Of a DNA stretch of 18,080 nt, positions 1-7,613 are shown piece after piece. The stretch is taken from NCBI GenBank assembly GCA_022424815.1, contig JAKMGS010000023.1:1-18080 (forward strand). Reading direction: 5' to 3'. A program made the translations under genes and the position numbers. Within the stretch, counting starts at the first letter, position 1. Each line of letters opens with the position of its first letter. The stretch is from Schleiferiaceae bacterium (lineage in GTDB: Bacteria > Bacteroidota > Bacteroidia > Flavobacteriales > Schleiferiaceae). Below the pieces are notes generated by a model. The model had not been told where the DNA came from, did no database searches, and was given only the letters and a program-made list of their open reading frames with translations.

Positions 1-611
1 TTGCTGTATTTAGTCTCTTGACTATTCATTGTTTTAGGAATCACAATCACTTTTAATGAGGACAACTTCCAAAAGCACCTAGCAGTAGCTCTTATGTCAT
101 CTAAAGCGTTGTGGGCGTTAAAGTAGGCATCAAACAATATGCTATATAACTCCTCTAATTTTGGCCATTTATAGCCATAAGGGCCAGAAATTTTGCAAAA
201 ATCCACAGTGGACTTCATTGTACATATAAAGTCTTTGTTCTCCAAAATATTGTTGAACCCATTTCTTAAAAATTCAGAAGCCATGATTGAATAATCATAG
301 TCATAATTGTGGGCTATCAATAATTTTGCTTCTTCGCTAGACTTTAAAAACAATTGTAATACCTTGATTAAATCAACTCCTTGTTCATTTGCTTTTTCAG
401 TAGTAATCTTATGTACTTTACTTGCATTTTGTGGTATTATAAATCCATTTGGTTTGATTATAAAATCAAATTCTTCTAATAGTTCTTGGTCCTCGTTATA
501 GACTTGCCAAGCCAATTGCACAAGCCTAGGCCAATTATTCAAATCAGACACAGGTGCATTCCAATTTTTTGGAAGCCCTGTTGTTTCTGTGTCAAAAAAT
601 AAAATTCTCAT
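1..611 (-). CDS. DEDDh-family 3'-5' exonuclease (DnaQ-like), C-terminus beyond window
   Basis: The minus-strand frame opens with ATG at 611-609 and stays open to base 1, giving 203 residues with no stop, so the C-terminus lies outside the window. The three exonuclease motifs are visible: FFDTETTG (D7 and E9 as metal ligands), AHNYDYD (residues 100-106, D106) and HNALDD (H167 to D172, fitting HxAxxD). This is the fold of the DNA polymerase III epsilon/RNase T superfamily, which removes nucleotides from 3' ends using two metal ions. No polymerase or other domain is visible in the part present. The start codon lies 4 bases after the integrase stop, so the two genes are probably co-transcribed and this one is probably cargo of the integrated element. 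The base composition is as AT-rich as the integrase. The fold is clear, but the natural substrate cannot be read from the sequence. Confidence 0.88.
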   Translation of the reverse strand, partial: MRILFFDTETTGLPKNWNAPVSDLNNWPRLVQLAWQVYNEDQELLEEFDFIIKPNGFIIPQNASKVHKITTEKANEQGVDLIKVLQLFLKSSEEAKLLIAHNYDYDYSIMASEFLRNGFNNILENKDFICTMKSTVDFCKISGPYGYKWPKLEELYSILFDAYFNAHNALDDIRATARCFWKLSSLKVIVIPKTMNSQETKYS

Positions 612-615
612 TTCA

Positions 616-1680
616 CTATTCCCGTATTAATGGCATATCCTTCTCTTTTAACTGCTCAAATTCCAGTCCTCTTAAGTAGGTTAAACTCACGTTTAAACTT
701 GAGTGCCCCATTGCTTTCTGAACTTTGGAAATTGACCCGGTCCTTTTAAAAATTTCAATGGCCCCAGAATGCCTGAATGAATATAACGTTTGTCCTTCTT
801 TTAAACTAACGGCTGTCTTTTTAAACCTCCCCCAAAGCGTTTTAAAGTAATTGTATCCGGGTGGTTGAGAGAAGCCTTCAAAAATACTCCCAGAATCACC
901 AATCTTTAAATGTTCTCTAATGTATAATGGAACTGGGACTATCCTGTTTTTACCAGATTTGGTTCTATTTCCTGATAATCTAATTTCTCTACGATCCTGA
1001 GAAAAGTCCTCCCAGCGTAACTCCCTGATCTCTCTATGAGGCCTTAGTAGACATCCATAAGTAAGTAAGCAGCATAGGTGAAGGTTTGTATTGAATCTTT
1101 CAATCTCTCCTAGAATAACACCAACATCATCAAAAGGCCGGTTCAATCTTGCTGTACTTTTTCTAGGCTTTATACCCTCTAAAGGGTTTGATGTCATTCC
1201 TAACCGCTTTGCTTCATTAACCAATACCTTAATGTGCTTTCTAATGGTATTGTAAGACACACCTGATTCATAGTTTGAAAGGATATGGCTTACTGTGGAT
1301 TCTGACACTTTACCCCCTGAGCACGCCTTCACCAGCAACTTGTAACTGTATGAAAGAAGCTTGATATACTTCTCAGAATAACCAGATTTCAGCTTGAGAT
1401 CTAAAGCTTCCTTTAAATACTCAATATCTGTTTGCTTATGCTTAATCTGTTTATTAAACCTGTGGGGTAAGAGCTTCCCTCCATTAATCAGGAATTTATA
1501 GGTATCAGAAGCCAATACCTTGCCTACTTCAATCCGTTGCTCTGAGGGATACCTATTGGGATCAATAGGGGAATTAACTCTTCTTCCATTGTATAATCTG
1601 ACTCTTTTTCCATCCAGTGTGAAGGATACGTAAACGAGCTTCTTGTTGTCTACAGATACCTTAGGATACCTAACATTCAT
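616..1680 (-). CDS. Tyrosine recombinase / phage-type integrase
   Basis: This 354-residue site-specific recombinase has a full-length arrangement. An N-terminal arm-binding-like part (about 1-80) is followed by a SAM-like core-binding domain (about 84-165) and a catalytic domain (about 180-345). Visible catalytic residues are R213 (LLRPHREIREL), K241 (TKSGKNR), R303 with H304 (YSFRHSG), H326 (MGHSS) and the nucleophile Y335 (SLTYLRG). The first histidine of the usual HxxR motif is Y300 here, a substitution I recall from other phage-type integrases. The ATG lies about 80 bases from a truncated tRNA-Ala gene, and the gene is read away from it. That is the usual layout of an integrative element with its integrase next to the attachment site. 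The nearest upstream promoter-like box is that of the tRNA. It appears intact and could be active. Confidence 0.95.
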   Translation of the reverse strand: MNVRYPKVSVDNKKLVYVSFTLDGKRVRLYNGRRVNSPIDPNRYPSEQRIEVGKVLASDTYKFLINGGKLLPHRFNKQIKHKQTDIEYLKEALDLKLKSGYSEKYIKLLSYSYKLLVKACSGGKVSESTVSHILSNYESGVSYNTIRKHIKVLVNEAKRLGMTSNPLEGIKPRKSTARLNRPFDDVGVILGEIERFNTNLHLCCLLTYGCLLRPHREIRELRWEDFSQDRREIRLSGNRTKSGKNRIVPVPLYIREHLKIGDSGSIFEGFSQPPGYNYFKTLWGRFKKTAVSLKEGQTLYSFRHSGAIEIFKRTGSISKVQKAMGHSSLNVSLTYLRGLEFEQLKEKDMPLIRE

Positions 1681-1749
1681 TGACAGTGATTTGACAGTTA
1701 ATACTTGAGTAAACTGTTCACTTTGCTGATAATGAAGTGGTTAATGAAG
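1681..1749. repeat. Short direct and inverted repeats between integrase and attachment core
   Basis: TGACAGT occurs at 1681-1687 and 1692-1698, an 11-base period. The second copy, TGACAGTT, is followed by a near-inverted copy, AACTGTTCA, at 1712-1720. TAATGAAG occurs at 1730-1737 and again at 1742-1749, a 12-base period. Short repeats next to a core site are what the arm-type binding sites of tyrosine recombinases or excisionase sites look like. The TGACAGT group sits directly at the integrase start and could instead bind a regulator. The function is inferred from position only. Confidence 0.4.
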
Positions 1750-1757
1750 GCGGGGTA

Positions 1758-1772
1758 TTGACTGCCAGTCAA
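1758..1772. other. Putative attachment-site core in the tRNA anticodon arm
   Basis: TTGACTG-C-CAGTCAA is a perfect 7-base inverted repeat around one central base. On the minus strand it covers most of the anticodon stem and the 7-base loop of tRNA-Ala(GGC). Tyrosine recombinases commonly use tRNA anticodon arms as attB, with the stem halves as binding sites and the loop as the crossover region. The tRNA match stops at this site: base 1757 onward on the minus strand does not continue any tRNA. That makes it the probable element junction. The exact crossover cannot be fixed without the other end of the element. Confidence 0.6.
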
Positions 1773-1800
1773 GCGCTCTAGCCAACTGAGCTACATCCCC
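1758..1800 (-). tRNA. Truncated tRNA-Ala(GGC): 5' half only
   Basis: Read from 1800 leftward, the sequence has the acceptor strand GGGGATG, TA, a D-arm with stem GCTC/GAGC and loop AGTTGGCTA, one G, then the anticodon arm CTTGA-CTGGCAG-TCAA. The loop places GGC at positions 34-36, that is alanine. After TCAA the sequence goes to TACCCCGCC and into an AT-rich stretch. The last anticodon-stem base (expected G), the variable loop, the T-arm with GGTTCRA and the 3' acceptor strand CATCCCC are all missing within the next 100 bases. The product cannot fold as a tRNA. The break coincides with the likely insertion point of the element to the left. A working tRNA-Ala(GGC) must be encoded elsewhere, or the alanine GCC/GCU codons must be read by another alanine tRNA. 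Confidence 0.85.
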
Positions 1801-1811
1801 ATTGTGGAGGG

Positions 1812-1819
1812 CAAATATA
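1812..1819 (-). promoter_or_regulatory. Candidate Bacteroidota -7 promoter box of the tRNA-Ala
   Basis: The minus strand reads TATATTTG, an exact match to the TAnnTTTG box of the main Bacteroidota sigma factor, ending 12 bases before the first tRNA base. Initiation would fall a few bases upstream of the tRNA 5' end, as expected for a tRNA promoter. No clear TTTG -33 element is seen at the usual distance. Because the tRNA is cut, a transcript from here would continue into the integrase gene. Confidence 0.5.
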
Positions 1820-2033
1820 GGTCAAGAGTTTGTATCCTACTCTATTTTGATCTATCAGCTTTATCGGTATCCGGTTACTTTCATAATCATATTCAATACA
1901 CGTAGGTTTAAGTTGTTTCTTGGCCACACTTCTCTAAGAGAGATCTTCAAGAGTTCAAGCACTGAATCAGATGCTAAAAAAATGTATCAAGTATTTATTA
2001 ATCCTTACATTGAATAATGTCAATCAATTGATC

Positions 2034-2807
2034 ATGCAGTTATTAAAACCTTCGTTAATATTAAGTTTTGTCTCTTCACTTATTCTTGCATGCACACCAT
2101 CTGTTCCAGAAAATTCTGTTGTCATTTCTGACTCGTCCAAAGAAGATTCGTTGCTAGACTCAACATGGGCATTGGTAGATTCGTTTAGATTTAAAGACAG
2201 TACAGAGTTACAGATTTTCACAAAGGAAACTATCGATTCGCTTCAATGTCACTCTTGTAGTCCTCCTATTGTACTAAGACGCTCTTCAAAGTCATCAGAC
2301 GGAAGGATCACTTGGAAGCAAACGGCAATAGATGCAGTTAATCAATGGGGAAAGGTTGGTGTTTTTTACGTAGACGAATTAGACGATTGTCCTGAGTTAT
2401 TATTTTATCGAGGATGGTACTCACAACATGGTTTTACGCATTCCTGGATAAATGCTTTTCGAACCGAGTCTTTTGTTTTGGGACGTAAAGAGTGGTCGTT
2501 TAGTTTTATGGAAAGTACAGAGGAAAACTTACATCTTCCTTTAGATTCAATTCCTAGACTCAAGGAATTCACTTCAAAAGGAATTACTCCTGCCGAGACA
2601 TATCTTATTACAAGTGGCAATCTTGAAATAGACGTACAGCCAGGAATCTTGAATCTTCAAACGTCTGAGAACGAATACGTCACGGTGTTCGTCGAAGAAG
2701 ATGAAAGATCTGTTGATTATAGATCAAGAACAAAGACTATGTCCTTGTACTACAATCTAGATTACGGCAACGTATATCTAGATAGTGTTTGGCAAACCAA
2801 CAAATAG
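2034..2807 (+). CDS. Hypothetical lipoprotein, AT-rich orphan
   Basis: I do not recognise this 257-residue protein. The ATG at 2034 was chosen over one 63 bases upstream because it gives a compact lipoprotein signal: K5, a hydrophobic stretch at 8-18, and the lipobox LILAC with C20. The mature part starts TPSVPENS, is rich in serine and acidic residues, and probably sits in the outer or inner membrane facing the periplasm. It contains one CxxC (C72-H-S-C75) and a later cysteine in a DDCPELL segment. CxxC here is not followed by H, so it is not a cytochrome c heme site. It could be a disulfide or metal site. No repeat, transmembrane segment beyond the signal, or enzyme motif is visible. The gene stands alone, between the split tRNA and the CotH gene, and is AT-rich like the mobile element rather than like the genes to the right. 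Confidence 0.8.
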   Translation: MQLLKPSLILSFVSSLILACTPSVPENSVVISDSSKEDSLLDSTWALVDSFRFKDSTELQIFTKETIDSLQCHSCSPPIVLRRSSKSSDGRITWKQTAIDAVNQWGKVGVFYVDELDDCPELLFYRGWYSQHGFTHSWINAFRTESFVLGRKEWSFSFMESTEENLHLPLDSIPRLKEFTSKGITPAETYLITSGNLEIDVQPGILNLQTSENEYVTVFVEEDERSVDYRSRTKTMSLYYNLDYGNVYLDSVWQTNK

Positions 2808-2981
2808 GCATAGCGCACTATTAATATAAATCCTGGAGGAAGGAAATTAAGAGTGCCTTTACCAGATTTGGCACTACATTCCATAACATTCACAAATTCA
2901 CGCTGCCTGTATCTAACTTTCCACCCCAAAATAAAATCGGACTTGTATTCGAATGGCTAGTAAATTAGCAGAAAGTCAACC

Positions 2982-5900
2982 TTGCAACGCGTGAAGTACC
3001 GAATTCTCATATGTCTTAGCCTCCTGCTCAGTGTTTTTGAAATGAGGGGCCAATTGGCTATTAATGAGTTCAATTCGCAGCGTGGATTTACGGATGATCG
3101 CGGAAAAAATGTGGATTGGGTGGAGGTGTACAACCATTCATCGGGTCCCATTAACCTAGGCGGATACTACCTGAGCGACAACCCGAATAATTTGGACAAG
3201 TGGCGGTTTCCTGCCGTTGAGCTGGCGCCGCAATCCCTGATTACGATCTGTGCGTCGGGGCGCGACGAGGTGCGGTTTCCTGCGCGGTGGGAGAGTTTGG
3301 TGCGCGCGGATAATGTTTGGAAGTATTGGAACGGGAGCGCCCCGCCGGCGAATTATTCGAACTGGAAGGAATTGGGCTACAATGATCAAACCTGGGCTTC
3401 GGGCGCCGGGGGTATTGGATACGGGGATAACGACGACCAAACCACTATTGCCACCACACCTTCTATTCTCTTACGACACGAGTTTGTGGTGTACGATGTG
3501 GAAGAGATTACCCATTTGATTTTTCACGCGGATTATGACGACGGTTTCGTGGCGTATCTGAACGGCCAGGAGATCATGCGCTCGGATAATTTGAGTGCCT
3601 CCCCCGCATACCACGAGTTGACCAGTTCACTGCATGAGGCGGTGATGTATTCCGGCGGCATTCCCGATGAGGTGATGATTGATGGGGAAGATATAGAGGA
3701 GTTGCTGCAAGACGGAGCCAACATACTAGCCATTCGCGTACACAACGCATCGGCCAATTCCTCCGACCTCACCGGAAATTTCTTCCTGTCCGCTGGATTG
3801 ACTTCGGCCCAGAACCAATACCAAAACATCCCTACGTGGTTCACGCCACCGGTGGTGTTGCCGCACGCCAGTTTTAAATTGGCCACAGGGGAAACTATAA
3901 TTATCAGCGACACCAACGAAGTCGTCATTGATAGCATTGCCGTACCTGAGGGGCTTGGGCCGAACATTAGCCTAGGACGGACGCCGGACGGTATGGGAAA
4001 TTGGTGCTTCTTCGATAGCCCGACGCCCGATGTTTCGAACAACCAGAGCACCTGCTATTCCAGCATTACCCCTGCCCCGATTGTAGACCTGCCCTCAGGA
4101 TGGTATAGCTCCAGTAACCCAGTAAGTGTTACAACCGCAGCAAATGCGACCAGCCATTATACCACTAACGGTGATGAGCCCGATCAAAACGATCCGGTCG
4201 TAAGTGGCCCTATTTATGTGAGCCAAACCGTTGTGCTCAGTGTGAAATCTTTTGGCAACAACGGCCAGGCGCTCCCAAGCCCGACCATCGACCGTACGTA
4301 CATCATCGACGAAGACAATCACAACCTGCCGGTCATCTCCATCATCACCAATGAAGACCATCTTTGGGATTGGAACACGGGCATTTATGTCATGGGGCCT
4401 AATGCCAGTTCGAATTTTCCTTATTTCGGAAGTAATTTTTGGCAACCATGGTCGCGAAAGTCCCGTATGGAGTATTTCGACCGCAACCAAAACAAGCAAT
4501 TCGAAGCCGTTTTTGATTTAGAGATTCACGGAGGATATTCGCGCGCCGAGCCACAAAAATCCTTCCGCATCGACGCCAAATCCATCTACACCGGTGACGT
4601 CGAATACCCGCTCATTGAACGCAAGCCTGAGATCACGAGCTTTAATAACTTCAACCTACGCAATGGCGGGCAGCACGGCATCTTTAACCGTATCCAAGAT
4701 GCAGTATTTAGCCGGTTGGCGGACGGCACCTACATCGATCGAATGGGGTACCAAGCCACCTTGGTCTATCTCAACGGGGAGTTTTGGGGCTTGTACGGCA
4801 TTCGTGAGAAATTCGACGAGCACTACGTGGAAAGCAATCATGGAGTGGATAAGGATGCCGTCCAATTATTAAATCGCGACGGCGCCCTTGTCGGAAATGC
4901 GAGCCATTTCACTGAATCCCACAACATCATCACCAACCAAAGCGCGAACTCCCCCAACTTCGTCGAAGTCTTTAGTTCCCGATTCGACCTCGACAACTAT
5001 TTGGACTACTTCATTTTTCAAACATATATCCAGAACCGCGATTGGATGGGAATTGATTGGGGCATTAACAATGTCAAACTATGGCGACAAGATACCGCCG
5101 GAGCCACATGGCGTTACATGATGTACGACACCGACTTTGGCTTTGGCCTCTATGGCGGGAGCATCTACCACAACTACATCAACCGCGCCCGCAACCCGGA
5201 CTACCCAAACCAGCATTCACAAATTTTCAATCACGCCCTGAATAATTCGGATTTCCGTTGCCGATTCGTCAATCGCTACGACGACCTCATCAACACCACC
5301 TTCCAAACCGATATTTTTGATGCGGCAGTGGATGAATTGAAAACAGAATTGGCCCCAGCAATCCCCGATCACATTGCACAGTGGAGCAGCCAGATGGGGC
5401 CCTATTCCTATACCTATTGGCTAAATTCCGTCAATGGCCTAAAAACCTACAACAGCACGCGAATTCCGACGGCCCGCCAACACATCAACCAAAGTTTCAA
5501 TCTACAAGGACAAAAGTTGGTGGAGCTTGCGGCCTCCCCGACTAATTCCGGCCACATCAAGGTCAACAGTATCCAGCCGCCGCTCCCTTGGGAAGGTATT
5601 TACCACGGCGGCTGCCCCATCACGACTGAGGCCATCCCAAGCTTTGGGTATCTCTTCTCGCATTGGACCAGCGATGATACCAATTACCAGAACGCGCAAG
5701 ATGCTACCATACAAGTCGCCCTCTCGAACAACACGACCCTCACCGCGCATTTCCAGCCTTGTGATGAGGTCATCAGCGCCAGCATTTTGGAAGCCGGCAA
5801 CCAGCTCCGCCCGCAGGTTTCGGAAGAGGTAAATATCTATGCCTACGAATGGCGGTTAAACGGCGCCCTAGTCTCTGAAGATAGCGTGCTCTACAATCCC

Positions 5901-6233
5901 GTGGACGGCGATTACACCTTAGTCGTGCGCTTTGATTCTTGTGAAATCAGCTCGGAGGCCTTCGGGATCTCTCGCGGCGATTACGAGCTCTTATTGTTCC
6001 CTAATCCAGCCGTAGATGTGCTCCGGGTCCAATTCGTTTTGGGCGAAGAAGCGCCTTTAGAATTGGCCCTGTTCAACACCTTAGGACAGCTTGTTTGGAA
6101 GGAATCCCACGCAGATTTTATGGGCCAATTCAACAGCACCATCGACGTAAGTACCCTAGCCAAGGGCACCTACATCTTACGAGCGTCCACCCCGTCGGTC
6201 AGTTATTCCGGGAAGGTCGTGAAGGTGGATTAA
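2982..6233 (+). CDS. Secreted CotH-kinase-family protein with lamin-tail domain and T9SS sorting domain
   Basis: This is a 1083-residue multidomain extracellular protein. The order is: signal peptide (about 1-24, ending near RGQ); lamin-tail domain first half (about 24-93, INEF...DWVEVYN); an inserted jelly-roll-like region (about 100-280, W/G-rich, ADYDDGFVAYLNGQE); lamin-tail second half (about 294-352, SLGRTPDG...DSPTPD); a chitobiase/HexC-like domain (about 364-440, HYTTNGDEP); a CotH kinase-like domain (about 447-845); an InlB/Big-type repeat (about 850-927, FSHWTSDD); an Ig-like piece (about 930-995); and a T9SS type A C-terminal domain (about 1003-1083, FPNPAVDVLRV...GTYILR). CotH signatures include NRDWMGIDWGINNVKLWR and the metal-binding-like YDTDFGFG. 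Known CotH is an atypical spore-coat protein kinase; targets of secreted Bacteroidota members are not known to me. The start is TTG at 2982 or GTG at 2991; no in-frame ATG fits. Confidence 0.93.
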   Translation: MQRVKYRILICLSLLLSVFEMRGQLAINEFNSQRGFTDDRGKNVDWVEVYNHSSGPINLGGYYLSDNPNNLDKWRFPAVELAPQSLITICASGRDEVRFPARWESLVRADNVWKYWNGSAPPANYSNWKELGYNDQTWASGAGGIGYGDNDDQTTIATTPSILLRHEFVVYDVEEITHLIFHADYDDGFVAYLNGQEIMRSDNLSASPAYHELTSSLHEAVMYSGGIPDEVMIDGEDIEELLQDGANILAIRVHNASANSSDLTGNFFLSAGLTSAQNQYQNIPTWFTPPVVLPHASFKLATGETIIISDTNEVVIDSIAVPEGLGPNISLGRTPDGMGNWCFFDSPTPDVSNNQSTCYSSITPAPIVDLPSGWYSSSNPVSVTTAANATSHYTTNGDEPDQNDPVVSGPIYVSQTVVLSVKSFGNNGQALPSPTIDRTYIIDEDNHNLPVISIITNEDHLWDWNTGIYVMGPNASSNFPYFGSNFWQPWSRKSRMEYFDRNQNKQFEAVFDLEIHGGYSRAEPQKSFRIDAKSIYTGDVEYPLIERKPEITSFNNFNLRNGGQHGIFNRIQDAVFSRLADGTYIDRMGYQATLVYLNGEFWGLYGIREKFDEHYVESNHGVDKDAVQLLNRDGALVGNASHFTESHNIITNQSANSPNFVEVFSSRFDLDNYLDYFIFQTYIQNRDWMGIDWGINNVKLWRQDTAGATWRYMMYDTDFGFGLYGGSIYHNYINRARNPDYPNQHSQIFNHALNNSDFRCRFVNRYDDLINTTFQTDIFDAAVDELKTELAPAIPDHIAQWSSQMGPYSYTYWLNSVNGLKTYNSTRIPTARQHINQSFNLQGQKLVELAASPTNSGHIKVNSIQPPLPWEGIYHGGCPITTEAIPSFGYLFSHWTSDDTNYQNAQDATIQVALSNNTTLTAHFQPCDEVISASILEAGNQLRPQVSEEVNIYAYEWRLNGALVSEDSVLYNPVDGDYTLVVRFDSCEISSEAFGISRGDYELLLFPNPAVDVLRVQFVLGEEAPLELALFNTLGQLVWKESHADFMGQFNSTIDVSTLAKGTYILRASTPSVSYSGKVVKVD

Positions 6234-7609
6234 GCTTCACCCTTCGGATTCGGCAATGCATCAAACAAAATCTGATGCTTCGACGGTGCCTTTTTTCGAG
6301 GTTTGCGCTCTTTTTTTTCCTGCGGTTTTTGATCGTTAGAATTTGGCTTATCAGCACCCTCACTCTTCGCAGGTCTAGATGATTTTTTCTCGTGCGACTT
6401 GGCCTCAGATGTACGGCCTTGTGGCTTTTTATCGCCACGTCCTTTTTTGCCACGTTGCGGTTCGCGCCACTCAGGACCTGGGCCCAGTGTTTTCGGCGGT
6501 TGTTCTTTATCCAATTCCCGTTCGATCAATCGCTCAATTTTTGAGAACTTGAACATATCATCTGGACAAACGAGCGTCACAGCCATCCCTTCAGTTTTCG
6601 CGCGTGCGGTACGTCCGATACGGTGTACGTAATCCTCGGCATCGCCAGGCACATCATAATTGACAACTAAATCAATGCCCTTTATATCAATACCGCGCGA
6701 CATCACATCCGTCGCCACCATGATTCGGGTTTTTCCACTGCGGAAATCGCTCAACGCCTCCTCGCGCTGCTCCTGCTCGTAATCTGATGAAATCCCCTGA
6801 CAGGCATATCCTTTTTGATGCAGCGTACGCGCCAATTTCTCTACCTTTTTCTTCGTTGAACAAAAGACGATGATGGACTGGAAATCATCCTTATCGCCAA
6901 GAACCTCTTGTACGACAGCAACTTTTTGCTCTTCGTAAGCCAATATGACCTTTTGAGTTACCCCATCCGCAGGCTTCGAAATGGCCACGGAAATCTCGTC
7001 AGGATTGTTTAATATCTCCTTTGCCAGACCGCGAATCTTAGACGCCATAGTGGCAGAGAACATCAAGCTCTGACGCTGCTCCGGTAAAGATTTGATAATC
7101 TTAATGATATCGTCATAAAACCCGATGTCTAGCATCCGGTCGGCCTCATCAAGAATCAAATGCTTAACGGTATCAAATTTCACATAGCCGCGCGCCATGT
7201 GCGCCATTAATCGGCCCGGGGTAGCTACAATGATATCTGCTCCACCCTTCAAGGCATCCGCCTCAGCCTCCCAGCTCACGCCGTCGCCACCGCCATAGAC
7301 GGGGTAACATGATGCGTTTGTAAAGTAGGCAATGCCTTGGATTTGCTGGTCGATTTGAATGGCCAGCTCGCGCGTGGGACACAAGATTAACACTTGTACA
7401 CCGTCACTAGGCGAATTTGCAATCTGATTCAGCGTGGGCAGCACGAAAGCAGCCGTTTTTCCCGTCCCTGTTTGAGCGCAACCAATGAGGTCTTTGCCTT
7501 CCAAAATGGTTGGGATTGCTTTAATCTGTATTTCTGTTGCCTCTTCAAAGTTCATATAGAACAAGGCATCGAGAATAGTTTCGTTTAATTTAAATTCAGT
7601 GAATTTCAT
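6230..7609 (-). CDS. DEAD-box ATP-dependent RNA helicase (RhlE/CshA type)
   Basis: This 459-residue cytoplasmic helicase unwinds short RNA duplexes using ATP, in ribosome assembly, RNA decay or cold adaptation. The motifs are in order: Q motif (about 6-28, FKLNETI...TEIQ), AQTGTGKT (45-52, Walker A), PTRELAIQ (78-85), TPGR (130-133), DEAD (154-157), SAT (185-187), VATDVMSRGIDI (298-309) and HRIGRTAR (329-336). Residues about 385-459 form a lysine- and arginine-rich, low-complexity tail typical of RNA-binding extensions, ending in a short conserved-looking block ILFDALPNPKGEA. It is the last gene of a minus-strand cluster, 4 bases after the YceI gene. Its stop codon overlaps the stop of the convergent CotH gene. 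The family is certain. The subfamily is not, so no symbol is given. Confidence 0.96.
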   Translation of the reverse strand: MKFTEFKLNETILDALFYMNFEEATEIQIKAIPTILEGKDLIGCAQTGTGKTAAFVLPTLNQIANSPSDGVQVLILCPTRELAIQIDQQIQGIAYFTNASCYPVYGGGDGVSWEAEADALKGGADIIVATPGRLMAHMARGYVKFDTVKHLILDEADRMLDIGFYDDIIKIIKSLPEQRQSLMFSATMASKIRGLAKEILNNPDEISVAISKPADGVTQKVILAYEEQKVAVVQEVLGDKDDFQSIIVFCSTKKKVEKLARTLHQKGYACQGISSDYEQEQREEALSDFRSGKTRIMVATDVMSRGIDIKGIDLVVNYDVPGDAEDYVHRIGRTARAKTEGMAVTLVCPDDMFKFSKIERLIERELDKEQPPKTLGPGPEWREPQRGKKGRGDKKPQGRTSEAKSHEKKSSRPAKSEGADKPNSNDQKPQEKKERKPRKKAPSKHQILFDALPNPKGEA

Positions 7610-7613
7610 TCAG

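Noticed and set aside
307..501. Plus-strand open frame of 64 codons
   Set aside because: It lies entirely opposite the exonuclease gene, whose three motifs are intact in the other frame.
1741..1800. Trans-split or permuted tRNA gene
   Set aside because: Such tRNAs are known mainly from archaea and some eukaryotes; no matching second half is visible, and an adjacent integrase explains the break.
1802..2017. Plus-strand open frame of 71 codons between the split tRNA and the lipoprotein
   Set aside because: It begins in the tRNA promoter region, has no recognisable pattern, and overlaps the leader of the next gene; AT-rich sequence gives such frames by chance.
2852..2875. AGTGCC/GGCACT inverted repeat after the lipoprotein gene
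   Set aside because: Only 6 base pairs with a 12-base loop and no T tract; too weak to call a terminator.
2961..2968. TAAATTAG as a promoter box for the CotH gene
   Set aside because: One mismatch to TAnnTTTG and no -33 element at the right distance; not supported beyond chance.
3156..4499. Several long open frames on both strands inside the CotH gene
   Set aside because: They are arginine- or proline-rich shadows of a GC-rich coding region and lack any domain pattern.
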